A program made the translations under genes and the position numbers. Shown here in pieces: positions 1-7,347 of a stretch of 8,104 nt of DNA (positions are counted from its first letter, which is position 1; each line of letters begins with the position of its first letter). The stretch spans positions 1 to 8,104 of the forward strand of contig NZ_CALTUR010000087.1 of the NCBI RefSeq assembly GCF_943912555.1. The letters are read 5' to 3'. This DNA comes from an uncultured Streptococcus sp. Lineage in GTDB: Bacteria; Bacillota; Bacilli; Lactobacillales; Streptococcaceae. The notes beneath the pieces are model-generated. The model searched no databases and was not told where the DNA came from. It saw nothing but the letters and a program-made list of their open reading frames with translations.

Positions 1-13
1 TTTTTAGAAAACT
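1..13. promoter_or_regulatory. Possible CodY box, partial at window edge
   Basis: The first 13 bases match the visible part of the CodY consensus AATTTTCWGAAAATT at 11 of 13 positions (two leading bases lie outside the window). Positions 1-11 (TTTTTAGAAAA) are also an exact inverted copy of positions 36-46, so this element and the one at 34-48 are related. CodY is the branched-chain amino acid and GTP-responsive repressor of amino acid and peptide uptake genes in Gram-positive bacteria, which suits the downstream peptide-binding lipoprotein. The motif is AT-rich and could arise by chance in such DNA. Confidence 0.4.
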
Positions 14-33
14 CTTTTAAAAACATTTGTTAG

Positions 34-48
34 AATTTTCTAAAAAAT
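34..48. promoter_or_regulatory. Possible CodY box upstream of aliC promoter
   Basis: AATTTTCTAAAAAAT differs from the CodY consensus AATTTTCWGAAAATT at only two of 15 positions. It ends 13 bases before the -35 hexamer at 62-67. Repression by CodY under amino acid sufficiency would fit a gene for oligopeptide capture, but the binding itself is inferred. Confidence 0.5.
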
Positions 49-61
49 CTGTCAAAAGCTC

Positions 62-89
62 TTGCTTTTATAATAAAATAGAGTATAAT
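62..89 (+). promoter_or_regulatory. Sigma-70-type promoter of aliC
   Basis: TTGCTT at 62-67 serves as a -35 element and a perfect TATAAT at 84-89 as the -10 element, with a 16-base spacer. Transcription would start near position 96, giving a leader of about 28 bases. A second TATAAT at 69-74 has no good -35 partner and is less likely to be used. Confidence 0.7.
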
Positions 90-109
90 GGTGGAAATAA
101 CATATTATT

Positions 110-116
110 AAAGGAG
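110..116 (+). promoter_or_regulatory. Ribosome binding site that fixes the aliC start
   Basis: AAAGGAG lies 7 bases before the ATG at 124 but only 1 base before an in-frame TTG at 118. The spacing supports ATG 124 as the true start. The second lipoprotein gene has the same AAAGGAG with the same 7-base spacing. A weak 5-bp A/T stem (96-100 with 105-109) lies just upstream. Confidence 0.85.
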
Positions 117-123
117 TTTGGTT

Positions 124-2091
124 ATGAAATCTAAAAAGTGGATTTTAGGAGCAGGCTTAACGATGAGTGCAGCCCTTCTTTTGGTAGCTTGTGGTAAAAG
201 TGATAAGAAAGCAGATGCCCCGAGGAGCTTTTCTTATGTTTATGCAGTGGATCCGTCTTCTTTGGATTATAGCGTTACGAGTAAAAGTTCTACCTCTGAC
301 GTGATTGGTAATGTTGTTGATGGTCTTTTAGAGAATGATAAATATGGGAATCTTGTTCCGTCTTTAGCAGAGGATTGGACTGTTTCAACCGATGGTTTGA
401 CTTATACTTACAAACTTCGTAAGGGAGTGAAGTGGTATACTTCTGAAGGAGAGGAGTATGCAGAAGTTAAGGCGCAGGATTTTGTTACAGGTCTGAAACA
501 TGCAGCAGATGCTAAGTCAGATGGTCTTTCTTTGATTGAAAAATCAATCAAAGGTTTGGAGGCTTATGTTAGTGGTGAGACCAATGATTTTTCAACTGTA
601 GGTGTTAAAGCTCTTGATGATTATACGGTAGAATATACCCTTAATAAACCAGAAAGTTTTTGGAACTCTAAAGTAACAACAGCAACCATGCTTCCTGTAA
701 ATGAAGAATTTTTGAATGCAACAGGCAAGGATTACGGAGCGCCAACCCCATCAAGTATTCTTTACAATGGTCCATATTTTTTGAAATCTTTGATTTCTAA
801 ATCTGTGATTGAATATGAAAAAAATCCTAACTATTGGGATAAGGAAAATGTCAAGATTGATAATGTAAAATTAACATTCTATGACGGATCAGATCAAGAA
901 TCCCTTATCCGTAGTTTCGCTACAGGAGCATATAATACAGCGAGACTTTTCCCAAATAGTTCAAGTTTTGCTTCTACCAAAGAGAAATATGGAGATCAGA
1001 TTATTTATAGCCCTCAGGAAGCAACTAGTTATTACTTTACTTTTAACGTAAATCGTCAATCATATAATAAAACAGCCAAGACAGATGAAGGACAAAAGCT
1101 TTCTACAAAAGAAGCCATGCTGAATAAAAATTTCCGTCAAGCAATTAATTTTGCCTTCAATCGCCACGCCTATACAGCCCAATTAAACGGTGAAGAAGGT
1201 GCGGATAAGATTATTCGTAATAGTCTAGTGCCAGATAATTATGTTCAAGTAGCAGGAAAGACCTTCGGACAGTTGGCTCAGGATGAACTACTGAAATATG
1301 GAGAACAGTGGAAAGATGTGACTCTCACAGATGGTAAGGATACAATTTACAATCCTACAAAGGCTAAATCTGCATTTGAAAAAGCGAAGTCAGAATTGCA
1401 AGTTAAGGGAGTAAGTTTCCCGATTCATTTGGATGTGCCAGTAGAACAGACAGATGTAGTTGCGGTTCAACAAACCAATTCGCTAAAACAATCAATTGAA
1501 GAAACGCTTGGAACGGAGAATGTCATTGTAGATGTTCTTCAAATGACAGACAATGAGAAGGAAAGTATCACATCTCAAGCAAAAGTTCCAACGCAAAAAG
1601 ACTATGATTTGAACGGAACAGGTTGGGGGCCAGATTACCAAGACCCAGCAACCTATCTCAATATTTTAGATGCTAAGAAGGGTTCTGCCTTGAAACATCT
1701 AGGTATAACAAAGGGCAAGGATCCTGAAGTGATGGCGAAAGTTGGCTTGGATGAATACAAGAAGCTCTTGGATGAAGCTGCCTCTGAGACCACTAATCTT
1801 GACAAACGTTATGAGAAATATGCTAAGGCTCAAGCTTGGGTAACAGATAGTTCTCTCCTTATTCCAGTGGCGTCTTCAGGAGGTTCTCCTATGGTAAGTC
1901 GTGCTGTACCATTTACTAAAGCTTATTCACAAGTTGGTATCAAAGGGGATCCATTTATTTTTAAAGGAATGGAACTTCAAAACGATATTGTTACAACTAA
2001 AGAGTATGAGGCAGCCCTCAAAAAGTGGCAAAAGGAAAAACTAGAATCTAATGCTCAGTATCAAAAGAATTTAGAAAAACACGTAAAATGA
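124..2091 (+). CDS. aliC: Oligopeptide-binding lipoprotein, AliC type (AliB-like ORF1)
   Basis: This 655-residue protein is a lipid-anchored substrate-binding protein of the SBP_bac_5 (OppA) family. It captures extracellular peptides for the Ami oligopeptide ABC permease or acts as a peptide sensor. The signal peptide has a basic start (KSKK), a hydrophobic core and a lipobox LVAC with the lipidated Cys at 23. Conserved Ali-family blocks follow, such as VDGLLEND and SLAEDW within residues 65-85, LNKNFRQA in the middle and WGPDYQDP near the C-terminus. The protein ends in a charged tail closing in HVK, as in AliA. Length is normal for AliA/AliB homologues. The ATG at 124 is preferred over TTG 118 because of ribosome binding site spacing. 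The aliC name rests on being first of a tandem pair at the cps site, as in unencapsulated pneumococci; published work there links AliC and AliD to peptide sensing and colonisation. AliA or AliB assignment is less likely but not excluded by sequence alone. Confidence 0.85.
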   Translation: MKSKKWILGAGLTMSAALLLVACGKSDKKADAPRSFSYVYAVDPSSLDYSVTSKSSTSDVIGNVVDGLLENDKYGNLVPSLAEDWTVSTDGLTYTYKLRKGVKWYTSEGEEYAEVKAQDFVTGLKHAADAKSDGLSLIEKSIKGLEAYVSGETNDFSTVGVKALDDYTVEYTLNKPESFWNSKVTTATMLPVNEEFLNATGKDYGAPTPSSILYNGPYFLKSLISKSVIEYEKNPNYWDKENVKIDNVKLTFYDGSDQESLIRSFATGAYNTARLFPNSSSFASTKEKYGDQIIYSPQEATSYYFTFNVNRQSYNKTAKTDEGQKLSTKEAMLNKNFRQAINFAFNRHAYTAQLNGEEGADKIIRNSLVPDNYVQVAGKTFGQLAQDELLKYGEQWKDVTLTDGKDTIYNPTKAKSAFEKAKSELQVKGVSFPIHLDVPVEQTDVVAVQQTNSLKQSIEETLGTENVIVDVLQMTDNEKESITSQAKVPTQKDYDLNGTGWGPDYQDPATYLNILDAKKGSALKHLGITKGKDPEVMAKVGLDEYKKLLDEAASETTNLDKRYEKYAKAQAWVTDSSLLIPVASSGGSPMVSRAVPFTKAYSQVGIKGDPFIFKGMELQNDIVTTKEYEAALKKWQKEKLESNAQYQKNLEKHVK

Positions 2092-2158
2092 GTCTAGGCT
2101 TGTTTTCACAAATAATTTTTAATCAATAAATCGCATAAAAACAAGGGAAGACTGTATG

Positions 2159-2183
2159 AAAGACAGAAATCCTCTGTTTTTTT
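2159..2183 (+). terminator. Terminator-like hairpin after aliC, possibly conditional
   Basis: ACAGA (2163-2167) pairs with TCTGT (2173-2177) around a 5-base loop and runs into seven Ts (2177-2183). G-U and A-U pairs can lengthen the stem to 2159-2181. The stem is weak and shares its Ts with the U-tract. Upstream segments offer competing pairings: CTTGTTTT (2099-2106) with AAAACAAG (2138-2145), or AAAAACA (2137-2143) with TGTTTTT (2175-2181), and CTGT (2152-2155) with ACAG (2163-2166). It probably ends aliC transcripts with incomplete efficiency. Confidence 0.55.
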
Positions 2184-2189
2184 AATGCC

Positions 2190-2208
2190 TGGAGTTTATA
2201 AACTTCCA
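2190..2208. repeat. Near-perfect palindrome upstream of the aliD promoter
   Basis: AGTTTATAAACT at 2193-2204 is a perfect 12-bp palindrome. Extending it gives TGGA...TCCA flanks, so the whole 2190-2208 element is a palindrome with one base missing from the left arm. It ends 19 bases before the -35 hexamer of the aliD promoter, and its centre is about 64 bases upstream of the predicted transcription start, a usual distance for an activator site. I do not recognise the regulator. It could also be a second small hairpin downstream of aliC. Confidence 0.45.
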
Positions 2209-2227
2209 TTCTACAGATTCAATTAAC

Positions 2228-2256
2228 TTTACAAATCCCCACTAATTTGGTAAAAT
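2228..2256 (+). promoter_or_regulatory. Extended -10 promoter of aliD
   Basis: TTTACA (2228-2233, five of six consensus bases) and TAAAAT (2251-2256, five of six) are separated by exactly 17 bases, and TG at 2248-2249 makes an extended -10. Transcription would start near 2263. A second candidate -10, TATAAA at 2267-2272 with its own TG, has a poorer -35. A separate promoter means aliD need not be co-transcribed with aliC. Confidence 0.7.
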
Positions 2257-2260
2257 AAAC

Positions 2261-2283
2261 TTATGTTATAAAAACTAACATAA
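2261..2283 (+). promoter_or_regulatory. Leader hairpin touching the aliD ribosome binding site
   Basis: TTATGTTA (2261-2268) and TAACATAA (2276-2283) form a perfect 8-bp stem with a 7-base loop. The 3' arm overlaps the first two bases of the AAAGGAG ribosome binding site (2282-2288). With transcription starting near 2263 the mRNA would begin at or just inside this stem. It could stabilise the 5' end or modulate ribosome access. All pairs but two are A-U, so stability is modest. Confidence 0.4.
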
Positions 2284-2295
2284 AGGAGAAAGAAG

Positions 2296-4254
2296 ATGAA
2301 TACAAAAAAGCGTGTCCTTAGTGCAGGCCTGACTTTTGCGGCTGCTTTGCTTTTAGTTGCTTGCGGTCAATCAGGTTCAGATACAAAAACTTACTCATCA
2401 ACCTTTAGTGGAAATCCAACTACATTTAACTATTTATTAGACTATTACGCTGATAATACATCGATTATAACCAACCTAGTTGATGGTTTGCTTGAAAATG
2501 ACAATTATGGAAATCTAGTTCCATCTTTGGCAGAAGACTGGTCTGTTTCAAGCGATGGTCTGACTTATACCTACAAATTGAGAAAAGATGCCAAATGGTT
2601 CACAGCTGACGGTGAAGAGTACGCCCTAGTCAAGGCACAAGATTTTGTGACAGGTATCAAGTATGCAGTGGATAATAAATCACAGGCCATTGACTTGATT
2701 CAAAACTCGATCAAGGGCTTGAATGATTATATTACAGGAGCGGATTCTGACTTTTCTAAGGTTGGGGTGAAGGTCATTGATGACCAGACTGTTCAGTATA
2801 CTTTGACACGCCCAGAGCCTTACTGGAATTCAAAAACAACCAACAGTATTCTTTTCCCAGTAAACGAAGAGTTTTTAAATTCAAAAGGGAAAGATTTTGG
2901 AACCCTATCTCCAGATAGCATTCTTTACAGTGGACCTTATTTGTTAAAAGATTTCACATCAAAATCATCTATTGAGTATGTGAAGAATCCGCATTACTAT
3001 GATCATGACAAAGTATCGATTGAACATGTCAAGTTGGCTTATTTTGATGCCTCAGACCAAGAATTGACCATCCGTAACTTTGAAAGTGGAGCCTATTCAA
3101 TCGCTAGGGTTTATCCAAATAGTTCAAACTTTACCAAGACCAAGGAGAAATATAAGGATAATATCGTCTATAGTTTGCAGGACAAGACTTCTTGGTACTT
3201 CAATTTCAACGTCAATCGTAAGGCTTACAACCATACATCTAAAACGACAGATGAGCAGAAGAAGTCAACTGAGACAGCTGTTTTGAACAAGAACTTCCGC
3301 CAAGCAGTGAACTTTGCCCTGGACCGTGCAGCCTACTCTGCCCAGTCAAATGGGGAAGAAGCAGCTAGCAAGACCCTTCGGAACACCCTAGTTCCTCCTA
3401 CATTTGTCCAAGTTGGAGACAAGACCTTTGGAGAAGTAGTCGCTTCTAAATTGGTCAACTATGGAACAGAGTGGGCAGGTATGAACCTAGCAGATGCGCA
3501 GGATGCCTATTTTAACAAAGAAAAAGCCCAAGCAAAATTTGCAGAAGCTAAAAAAGACTTGGCAAGTCAAGGTGTGACCTTCCCAATTCACTTGGATATA
3601 GCTGTTGATCAGACAAATAAAAATGCTGTGACTGGTATGAATTCTGTGAAACAGACCCTTGAGTCTGTTTTAGGTGCTGATAATCTTGTTATTGATGTTC
3701 AACAACTCTCTACAGATGAGTATAATAACGTAGCCTTCTTAGCTCCTACTCCCGATGCAAGAGATTATGATTTAAGTTTTGATGGTTGGGTAGCGGATTA
3801 TCAGGATCCATCTACTTACCTCAATCCTTTCAATGCAGAGGATGGATTCTATCTCAAGATTTTTGGTCTAGATGCCAAGGAAGATAAAGCGAAAATTGCT
3901 AGCCTAGGTTTGGATACTTACACTAAAATGCTCAAAGATGCGGATAGTGAAAATAAAGATGTAGCCAAACGTTACGAGAAATATGCTGAAGCACAGGCTT
4001 GGATGATTGATAACTCTCTCATTATGTCAGCTATGTCAGGAGGTGGGACTGCTTCTGTGACAAAAGTGACACCATTTACAAGAGGGTACTCATTGGTCGG
4101 CATCAAGGGGGACGGTTATAACTATAAGTATATGAAACTGCAAAAAGATCCTGTTACGACCAAACAGTATGAAGAAGCCAAGACTAAATGGGAGCAAGAA
4201 AGCAAAAAAGCAATTGAAAAAGCTCAAAAAGAAGCAGAAAATCATGTTAAATAA
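2296..4254 (+). CDS. aliD: Oligopeptide-binding lipoprotein, AliD type (AliB-like ORF2)
   Basis: This 652-residue protein is a second SBP_bac_5 family lipoprotein, clearly paralogous to the preceding gene. It should bind extracellular peptides at the membrane surface and feed or signal through the Ami permease. The signal peptide (NTKKR start) ends in LVAC with the lipidated Cys at 23. Shared blocks with the upstream paralogue include VDGLLEND and SLAEDW within residues 62-82, VKAQDFVTG, LNKNFRQA and a terminal HVK. The two differ most just after the lipid anchor and in parts of the C-terminal half, which suggests different peptide specificities. AAAGGAG at 2282-2288 sits 7 bases before ATG. 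The gene has its own promoter and ends in a strong terminator, so it is probably a single-gene transcript, perhaps with read-through from aliC. The name follows gene order; I cannot verify it by search. Confidence 0.85.
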   Translation: MNTKKRVLSAGLTFAAALLLVACGQSGSDTKTYSSTFSGNPTTFNYLLDYYADNTSIITNLVDGLLENDNYGNLVPSLAEDWSVSSDGLTYTYKLRKDAKWFTADGEEYALVKAQDFVTGIKYAVDNKSQAIDLIQNSIKGLNDYITGADSDFSKVGVKVIDDQTVQYTLTRPEPYWNSKTTNSILFPVNEEFLNSKGKDFGTLSPDSILYSGPYLLKDFTSKSSIEYVKNPHYYDHDKVSIEHVKLAYFDASDQELTIRNFESGAYSIARVYPNSSNFTKTKEKYKDNIVYSLQDKTSWYFNFNVNRKAYNHTSKTTDEQKKSTETAVLNKNFRQAVNFALDRAAYSAQSNGEEAASKTLRNTLVPPTFVQVGDKTFGEVVASKLVNYGTEWAGMNLADAQDAYFNKEKAQAKFAEAKKDLASQGVTFPIHLDIAVDQTNKNAVTGMNSVKQTLESVLGADNLVIDVQQLSTDEYNNVAFLAPTPDARDYDLSFDGWVADYQDPSTYLNPFNAEDGFYLKIFGLDAKEDKAKIASLGLDTYTKMLKDADSENKDVAKRYEKYAEAQAWMIDNSLIMSAMSGGGTASVTKVTPFTRGYSLVGIKGDGYNYKYMKLQKDPVTTKQYEEAKTKWEQESKKAIEKAQKEAENHVK

Positions 4255-4260
4255 TGATGA

Positions 4261-4287
4261 GCGAGATTTCGTAAGGGATCTCGTTTT
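4261..4287 (+). terminator. Intrinsic terminator of aliD
   Basis: CGAGATTTC (4262-4270) pairs with GGGATCTCG (4275-4283), using two G-U pairs, around a GTAA loop of the stable GNRA class. TTTT (4284-4287) and a further AT-rich run follow. It starts seven bases after the aliD stop and should insulate the cps operon from upstream transcription. Confidence 0.85.
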
Positions 4288-4320
4288 AATATTTATATAG
4301 TAAATTTATCGATGTAATTG

Positions 4321-4334
4321 TTTGTAAATACAAA
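4321..4334. repeat. Small dyad upstream of the cps promoter, possible operator
   Basis: TTTGTA (4321-4326) and TACAAA (4329-4334) are perfect inverted repeats with a 2-base spacer. The dyad is centred about 90 bases upstream of the predicted wzg transcription start. The GTA-n2-TAC form resembles operators of some GntR-family repressors, and a GntR-type regulator (CpsR) is known to act at the pneumococcal cps promoter. The link is inference only. Confidence 0.3.
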
Positions 4335-4401
4335 AGAATGTTTCGGAAAGAACATGAAAACGTCTTACCTAAGCGAATTTGCCCCACGAGTGTCTTTTTT
4401 A

Positions 4402-4410
4402 TGATATAAT
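4402..4410 (+). promoter_or_regulatory. cps operon promoter (extended -10)
   Basis: TGATATAAT at 4402-4410 is a perfect extended -10 (TG, one base, TATAAT). No convincing -35 hexamer lies at 16-18 bases; TTGCCC at 4379-4384 has a 20-base spacer. The extended -10 probably compensates. Transcription would start near 4417, with an A-rich leader of about 33 bases before the wzg GTG. No other promoter is evident before 8040, so this probably drives the whole cps operon. Confidence 0.7.
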
Positions 4411-4449
4411 AAAATGAAATGAAATAAAAATTGATAATAGAGGTATATC

Positions 4450-5898
4450 GTGAGTAGGTCTTCGAAGCGAGCTCGTCAGAGTAAAACAAAAATAGTGATT
4501 AGTTGGGGGTTGCTAGCTATCTATACAGTACTAGCGGTCTTTTTATTGTTTTTGATTTTCAAGTACAATATGCTAGCCTTCCGATATCTGAACATAGTAG
4601 TTACCGTCTTAATTGTGGCCTTAGCCATCGTGTGCTTCTTTTTAATTCGGTCCAAGAAAGTTAAAAATCTGACACTGATTTTATTATTACTGGGTATTGT
4701 GATTAATGGTACTTCTCTCTTTGCTGTAGGGCAGTTCATTGGATTTACCAGTCGCTTGAATGCGACATCGAACTACTCAAATTATTCGATGAGTATTGCG
4801 GTGTTAGCAGATAGTCCAATTGATAATATCAGTCAGGTAACCAGTGTAACGGGACCGACTGGGACGGATAAGGATAATATTCAACAGTTGATGAATGATC
4901 TGAAAGCTACTCAAAATAAAGAACTGACAGTCGAAGAAAGCAGCTCCTATCTTGCAGCCTATAAGAGCTTGCTAGCTGGAGATGCAAAGGCAATCATTCT
5001 AAACAGTGTCTTTGAAAACATTATTGAATCAGAATATCCTGACTATGCTTCAAAAATTAAGAAAATTTATATCAAAGAATTAACGAAGACGGTTGAAACT
5101 CCAAAAGATGTCAAAGGTGACAGTTTCAACGTTTATATCAGTGGAATTGATACTTACGGTCCGATCAGTTCGGTTTCTCGTTCGGATGTCAATATCATTA
5201 TGACAGTTAATCGTGAAACTAAAAAGATTCTCTTGACAACAACCCCTCGTGATTCCTATGTTTCAATTGCAGATGGTGGCAACAACCAAAAAGATAAGTT
5301 GACCCATGCAGGGATTTATGGAGTAGATGCTTCCATTCATACACTGGAAAATCTCTACGGTATTGACTTGAACTATTATGCTCGTTTGAATTTCACCTCT
5401 TTCTTGAAATTGATTGATCTCCTTGGTGGAGTTGATGTCTATAATGATCAAGAGTTTAATGCACATACAAATAATGGGCAAAATTATCCGGTAGGTACAT
5501 TACATTTGGATTCGAAAGACGCTCTTGGTTTTGTGCGTGAGCGCTATTCTCTGGCAGATGGAGACCGGGATCGTGGTCGTAACCAGCAAAAGGTCATTGT
5601 AGCTATTCTACAAAAGTTAACTTCGACAGAAGCTTTGAAAAATTATGACAGTATTATTACGGGGCTACAAGATTCCTTGCAAACCAATATGCCACTTGAA
5701 ACTATGATGAACTTAGTCAATACCCAACTTGAGAGTGGTGGAACTTATAAGATTAATTCGCAAGATCTTAAAGGGACAGGGCGTATGGATTTACCGTCCT
5801 ATGCCATGCCTGATAGCAACCTTTACATGATGGAGATAAGCGATAGCAGTTTAGAGTCAGTCAAGGCTGCCATCAATGATGTGTTGGAAGGAAAATAA
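4450..5898 (+). CDS. wzg: LCP-family capsule attachment protein Wzg (CpsA)
   Basis: Wzg (CpsA) is a membrane-bound LytR-CpsA-Psr enzyme thought to transfer completed capsule from undecaprenyl pyrophosphate to peptidoglycan; it also affects capsule amount. At 482 residues it is about the pneumococcal length (481). Three membrane helices lie near residues 15-37, 46-66 and 73-95, then an accessory extracellular domain (about 100-215) and the LCP catalytic domain (about 225-380). Residues matching the Cps2A lipid-pyrophosphate and metal site are present: D234, R244, D246, R267, and R363, R365, R375 and Q379, the last four shifted by one through a one-residue insertion near PVG. The start is GTG with a short AGAGG at 4439-4443, six bases away; an in-frame stop at 4438-4440 excludes longer forms. 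It is first in the cps operon, and its last codons carry the ribosome binding site of wzh. Confidence 0.95.
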   Translation: MSRSSKRARQSKTKIVISWGLLAIYTVLAVFLLFLIFKYNMLAFRYLNIVVTVLIVALAIVCFFLIRSKKVKNLTLILLLLGIVINGTSLFAVGQFIGFTSRLNATSNYSNYSMSIAVLADSPIDNISQVTSVTGPTGTDKDNIQQLMNDLKATQNKELTVEESSSYLAAYKSLLAGDAKAIILNSVFENIIESEYPDYASKIKKIYIKELTKTVETPKDVKGDSFNVYISGIDTYGPISSVSRSDVNIIMTVNRETKKILLTTTPRDSYVSIADGGNNQKDKLTHAGIYGVDASIHTLENLYGIDLNYYARLNFTSFLKLIDLLGGVDVYNDQEFNAHTNNGQNYPVGTLHLDSKDALGFVRERYSLADGDRDRGRNQQKVIVAILQKLTSTEALKNYDSIITGLQDSLQTNMPLETMMNLVNTQLESGGTYKINSQDLKGTGRMDLPSYAMPDSNLYMMEISDSSLESVKAAINDVLEGK

Positions 5899-5904
5899 AA
5901 CAAA

Positions 5905-6636
5905 ATGATTGATATTCATTCGCATATTGTATTTGGTGTGGATGATGGTCCTAAAACGAAGCAAGAAAGCAAGGCGCTTCTGACAGAAGCCTATAGGCAA
6001 GGGGTAAGGACTATTGTTTCGACATCGCATAGACGAAAAGGGATGTTTGAAACTCCTGAGGAGACGATAGAAGCAAACTTCCAAGAAGTTAAGGAGCTAG
6101 CCAAGGAAGTGGCTCCAGACTTGACTATTCTTTATGGAGCAGAAATTTATTATACTAGTGATGTACTTGAGAAATTGGAGAAACAAGTGATTCCAAGTCT
6201 TAATGGAACACGCTATGCTCTCATTGAGTTTAGTATGGCCACCCCTTATCGGGAAATCCATACTGCTTTGAGCAATCTTCTCATGCTTGGGATAACGCCT
6301 GTGATTGCTCACATTGAACGTTACCATGAATTAGAGAATAATGAAAAGCGTGTGAAAGAATTGATTTATATGGGTTGCTACACTCAAATCAATAGTTCAA
6401 GTATTTTAAAACCAAAGTTATTTGGGGATAAATATAAATTTATGAAGAAACGAGCTCGCTATTTCTTAGAGCGTGATTTGGTACATTTTGTTGCTAGTGA
6501 TATGCACAATTTAGACCAAAGACCGCCTTATATGAAAGAAGCCTATGAACTTATCTCAAAACAATACGGTGAAAGTAAGGCGAGAGAATTATTTATCGAA
6601 AATCCTCGCTTCATCTTAGCTGATCAAATTATTTAG
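5905..6636 (+). CDS. wzh: Capsule tyrosine-protein phosphatase Wzh (CpsB)
   Basis: Wzh (CpsB) is a manganese-dependent PHP-superfamily phosphatase of 243 residues that dephosphorylates the C-terminal tyrosines of the Wze kinase in the cytoplasm, and so tunes capsule assembly. The metal-binding set is complete: H5 and H7 in IDIHSHI, D14, H42 in STSHRRKG, E80 in YGAEIYY, E108 in LIEFS, H136 in IAHIERY, and D199 and H201 in ASDMHN. This family is unrelated to the low-molecular-weight phosphatases that partner BY-kinases in Gram-negative bacteria. The gene starts six bases after the wzg stop, and the best Shine-Dalgarno (GGAAGG, 5886-5891) lies inside the end of wzg, some 13 bases from the ATG, which suggests translational coupling. 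Confidence 0.95.
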   Translation: MIDIHSHIVFGVDDGPKTKQESKALLTEAYRQGVRTIVSTSHRRKGMFETPEETIEANFQEVKELAKEVAPDLTILYGAEIYYTSDVLEKLEKQVIPSLNGTRYALIEFSMATPYREIHTALSNLLMLGITPVIAHIERYHELENNEKRVKELIYMGCYTQINSSSILKPKLFGDKYKFMKKRARYFLERDLVHFVASDMHNLDQRPPYMKEAYELISKQYGESKARELFIENPRFILADQII

Positions 6637-6644
6637 GAGTTGAC

Positions 6645-7337
6645 ATGAAAGAAAATAAAGAAATCGGAATTGATGTTGTTCAATTGTTTAAAGTCCTTTG
6701 GAAGAAGAAAATCGCTATTATCCTAACTGCGATTGTGGCGGCTTTAGTTGCTTTTGGTGTAAGTAGTTTTATACTGACGCCTGAGTATTCTAGTACGACA
6801 CGGATTTATGTGGTCAATCGAAATCAATCAGAAAATGCAGGATTGACCAATCAGGATTTGCAGGCTGGTACCTATCTGGTAAAAGACTATAAGGAGATTA
6901 TCCTTTCGCAAGATGTACTAGAGAAAGTCATTTCAAATCTTAAATTAGAGCAATCAGGCAAGGGATTAAGCAAGAAGATTCAAGTAACAGTGCCTGTAGA
7001 TACTCGTATCGTATCGATTGTTGTAAAGGATGATCAACCAGAAGAAGCCAGTCGTATCGCAAACGCTCTTCGTGAGGTGGCTGCTGAAAAAATTATTAAA
7101 GTTACTCGTGTATCAGATGTGACAACACTAGAGGAAGCGAGACCAGCCCTAACACCATCCTCACCTAATATTCGTCGAAATACCTTACTTGCTTTTCTAG
7201 CAGGTGGAGCAGTGATGGTTATTTTGATCTTATTACTTGAATTATTGGACGATCGTGTCAAACGACCAGAAGATGTCGAAGAAGTCATGCAAGTTGCACT
7301 TTTAGGAATTATTCCAGATTTGAATAAGTTAAAGTAA
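6645..7337 (+). CDS. wzd: Capsule chain-length regulator and kinase activator Wzd (CpsC)
   Basis: Wzd (CpsC) is a polysaccharide co-polymerase of the Wzz family, 230 residues long. It is the membrane half of the split BY-kinase: its C-terminal tail binds and activates Wze, and together they control chain length and export. Two membrane helices (about residues 22-44 and 179-198) flank an extracellular domain, and the usual proline-rich segment (RPALTPSSP) precedes the second helix. The cytoplasmic tail of about 30 residues ([12 protein letters not shown] onward) corresponds to the kinase-contact region. The ribosome binding site TAGGAG (6634-6639) overlaps the stop codon of wzh, so the two are translationally coupled. 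It is full length and ordinary for the family. Confidence 0.95.
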   Translation: MKENKEIGIDVVQLFKVLWKKKIAIILTAIVAALVAFGVSSFILTPEYSSTTRIYVVNRNQSENAGLTNQDLQAGTYLVKDYKEIILSQDVLEKVISNLKLEQSGKGLSKKIQVTVPVDTRIVSIVVKDDQPEEASRIANALREVAAEKIIKVTRVSDVTTLEEARPALTPSSPNIRRNTLLAFLAGGAVMVILILLLELLDDRVKRPEDVEEVMQVALLGIIPDLNKLK

Positions 7338-7347
7338 GGGAGAAAAC

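Noticed and set aside
69..74. A second TATAAT as the aliC -10 element
   Set aside because: No acceptable -35 lies 16-18 bases upstream; the pair 62-67 and 84-89 is better.
118..123. TTG at 118 as the start of the first lipoprotein gene
   Set aside because: Only 1 base separates it from AAAGGAG; ATG at 124 has the proper 7-base spacing and matches the start of the paralogue.
2092..2295. Mobile element remnant (IS, RUP or BOX) between the two lipoprotein genes
   Set aside because: No long terminal repeats, target duplications or recognisable repeat-element sequence are visible; the spacer is explained by a hairpin, palindrome and promoter.
3080..3286. Small + strand open frame inside aliD
   Set aside because: It is an out-of-frame shadow of a well-supported lipoprotein gene, with no ribosome binding site and an unnatural Arg- and Ile-rich composition.
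4321..4334. CopY-type copper operator
   Set aside because: The CopY box has TACA first and TGTA second; here the half-sites are in the reverse order, and no copper genes are nearby.
4286..4489. Antisense open frame over the cps promoter
   Set aside because: AT-rich random-looking translation (Phe, Tyr, Ile, Lys) with no ribosome binding site; it overlaps the terminator and promoter.
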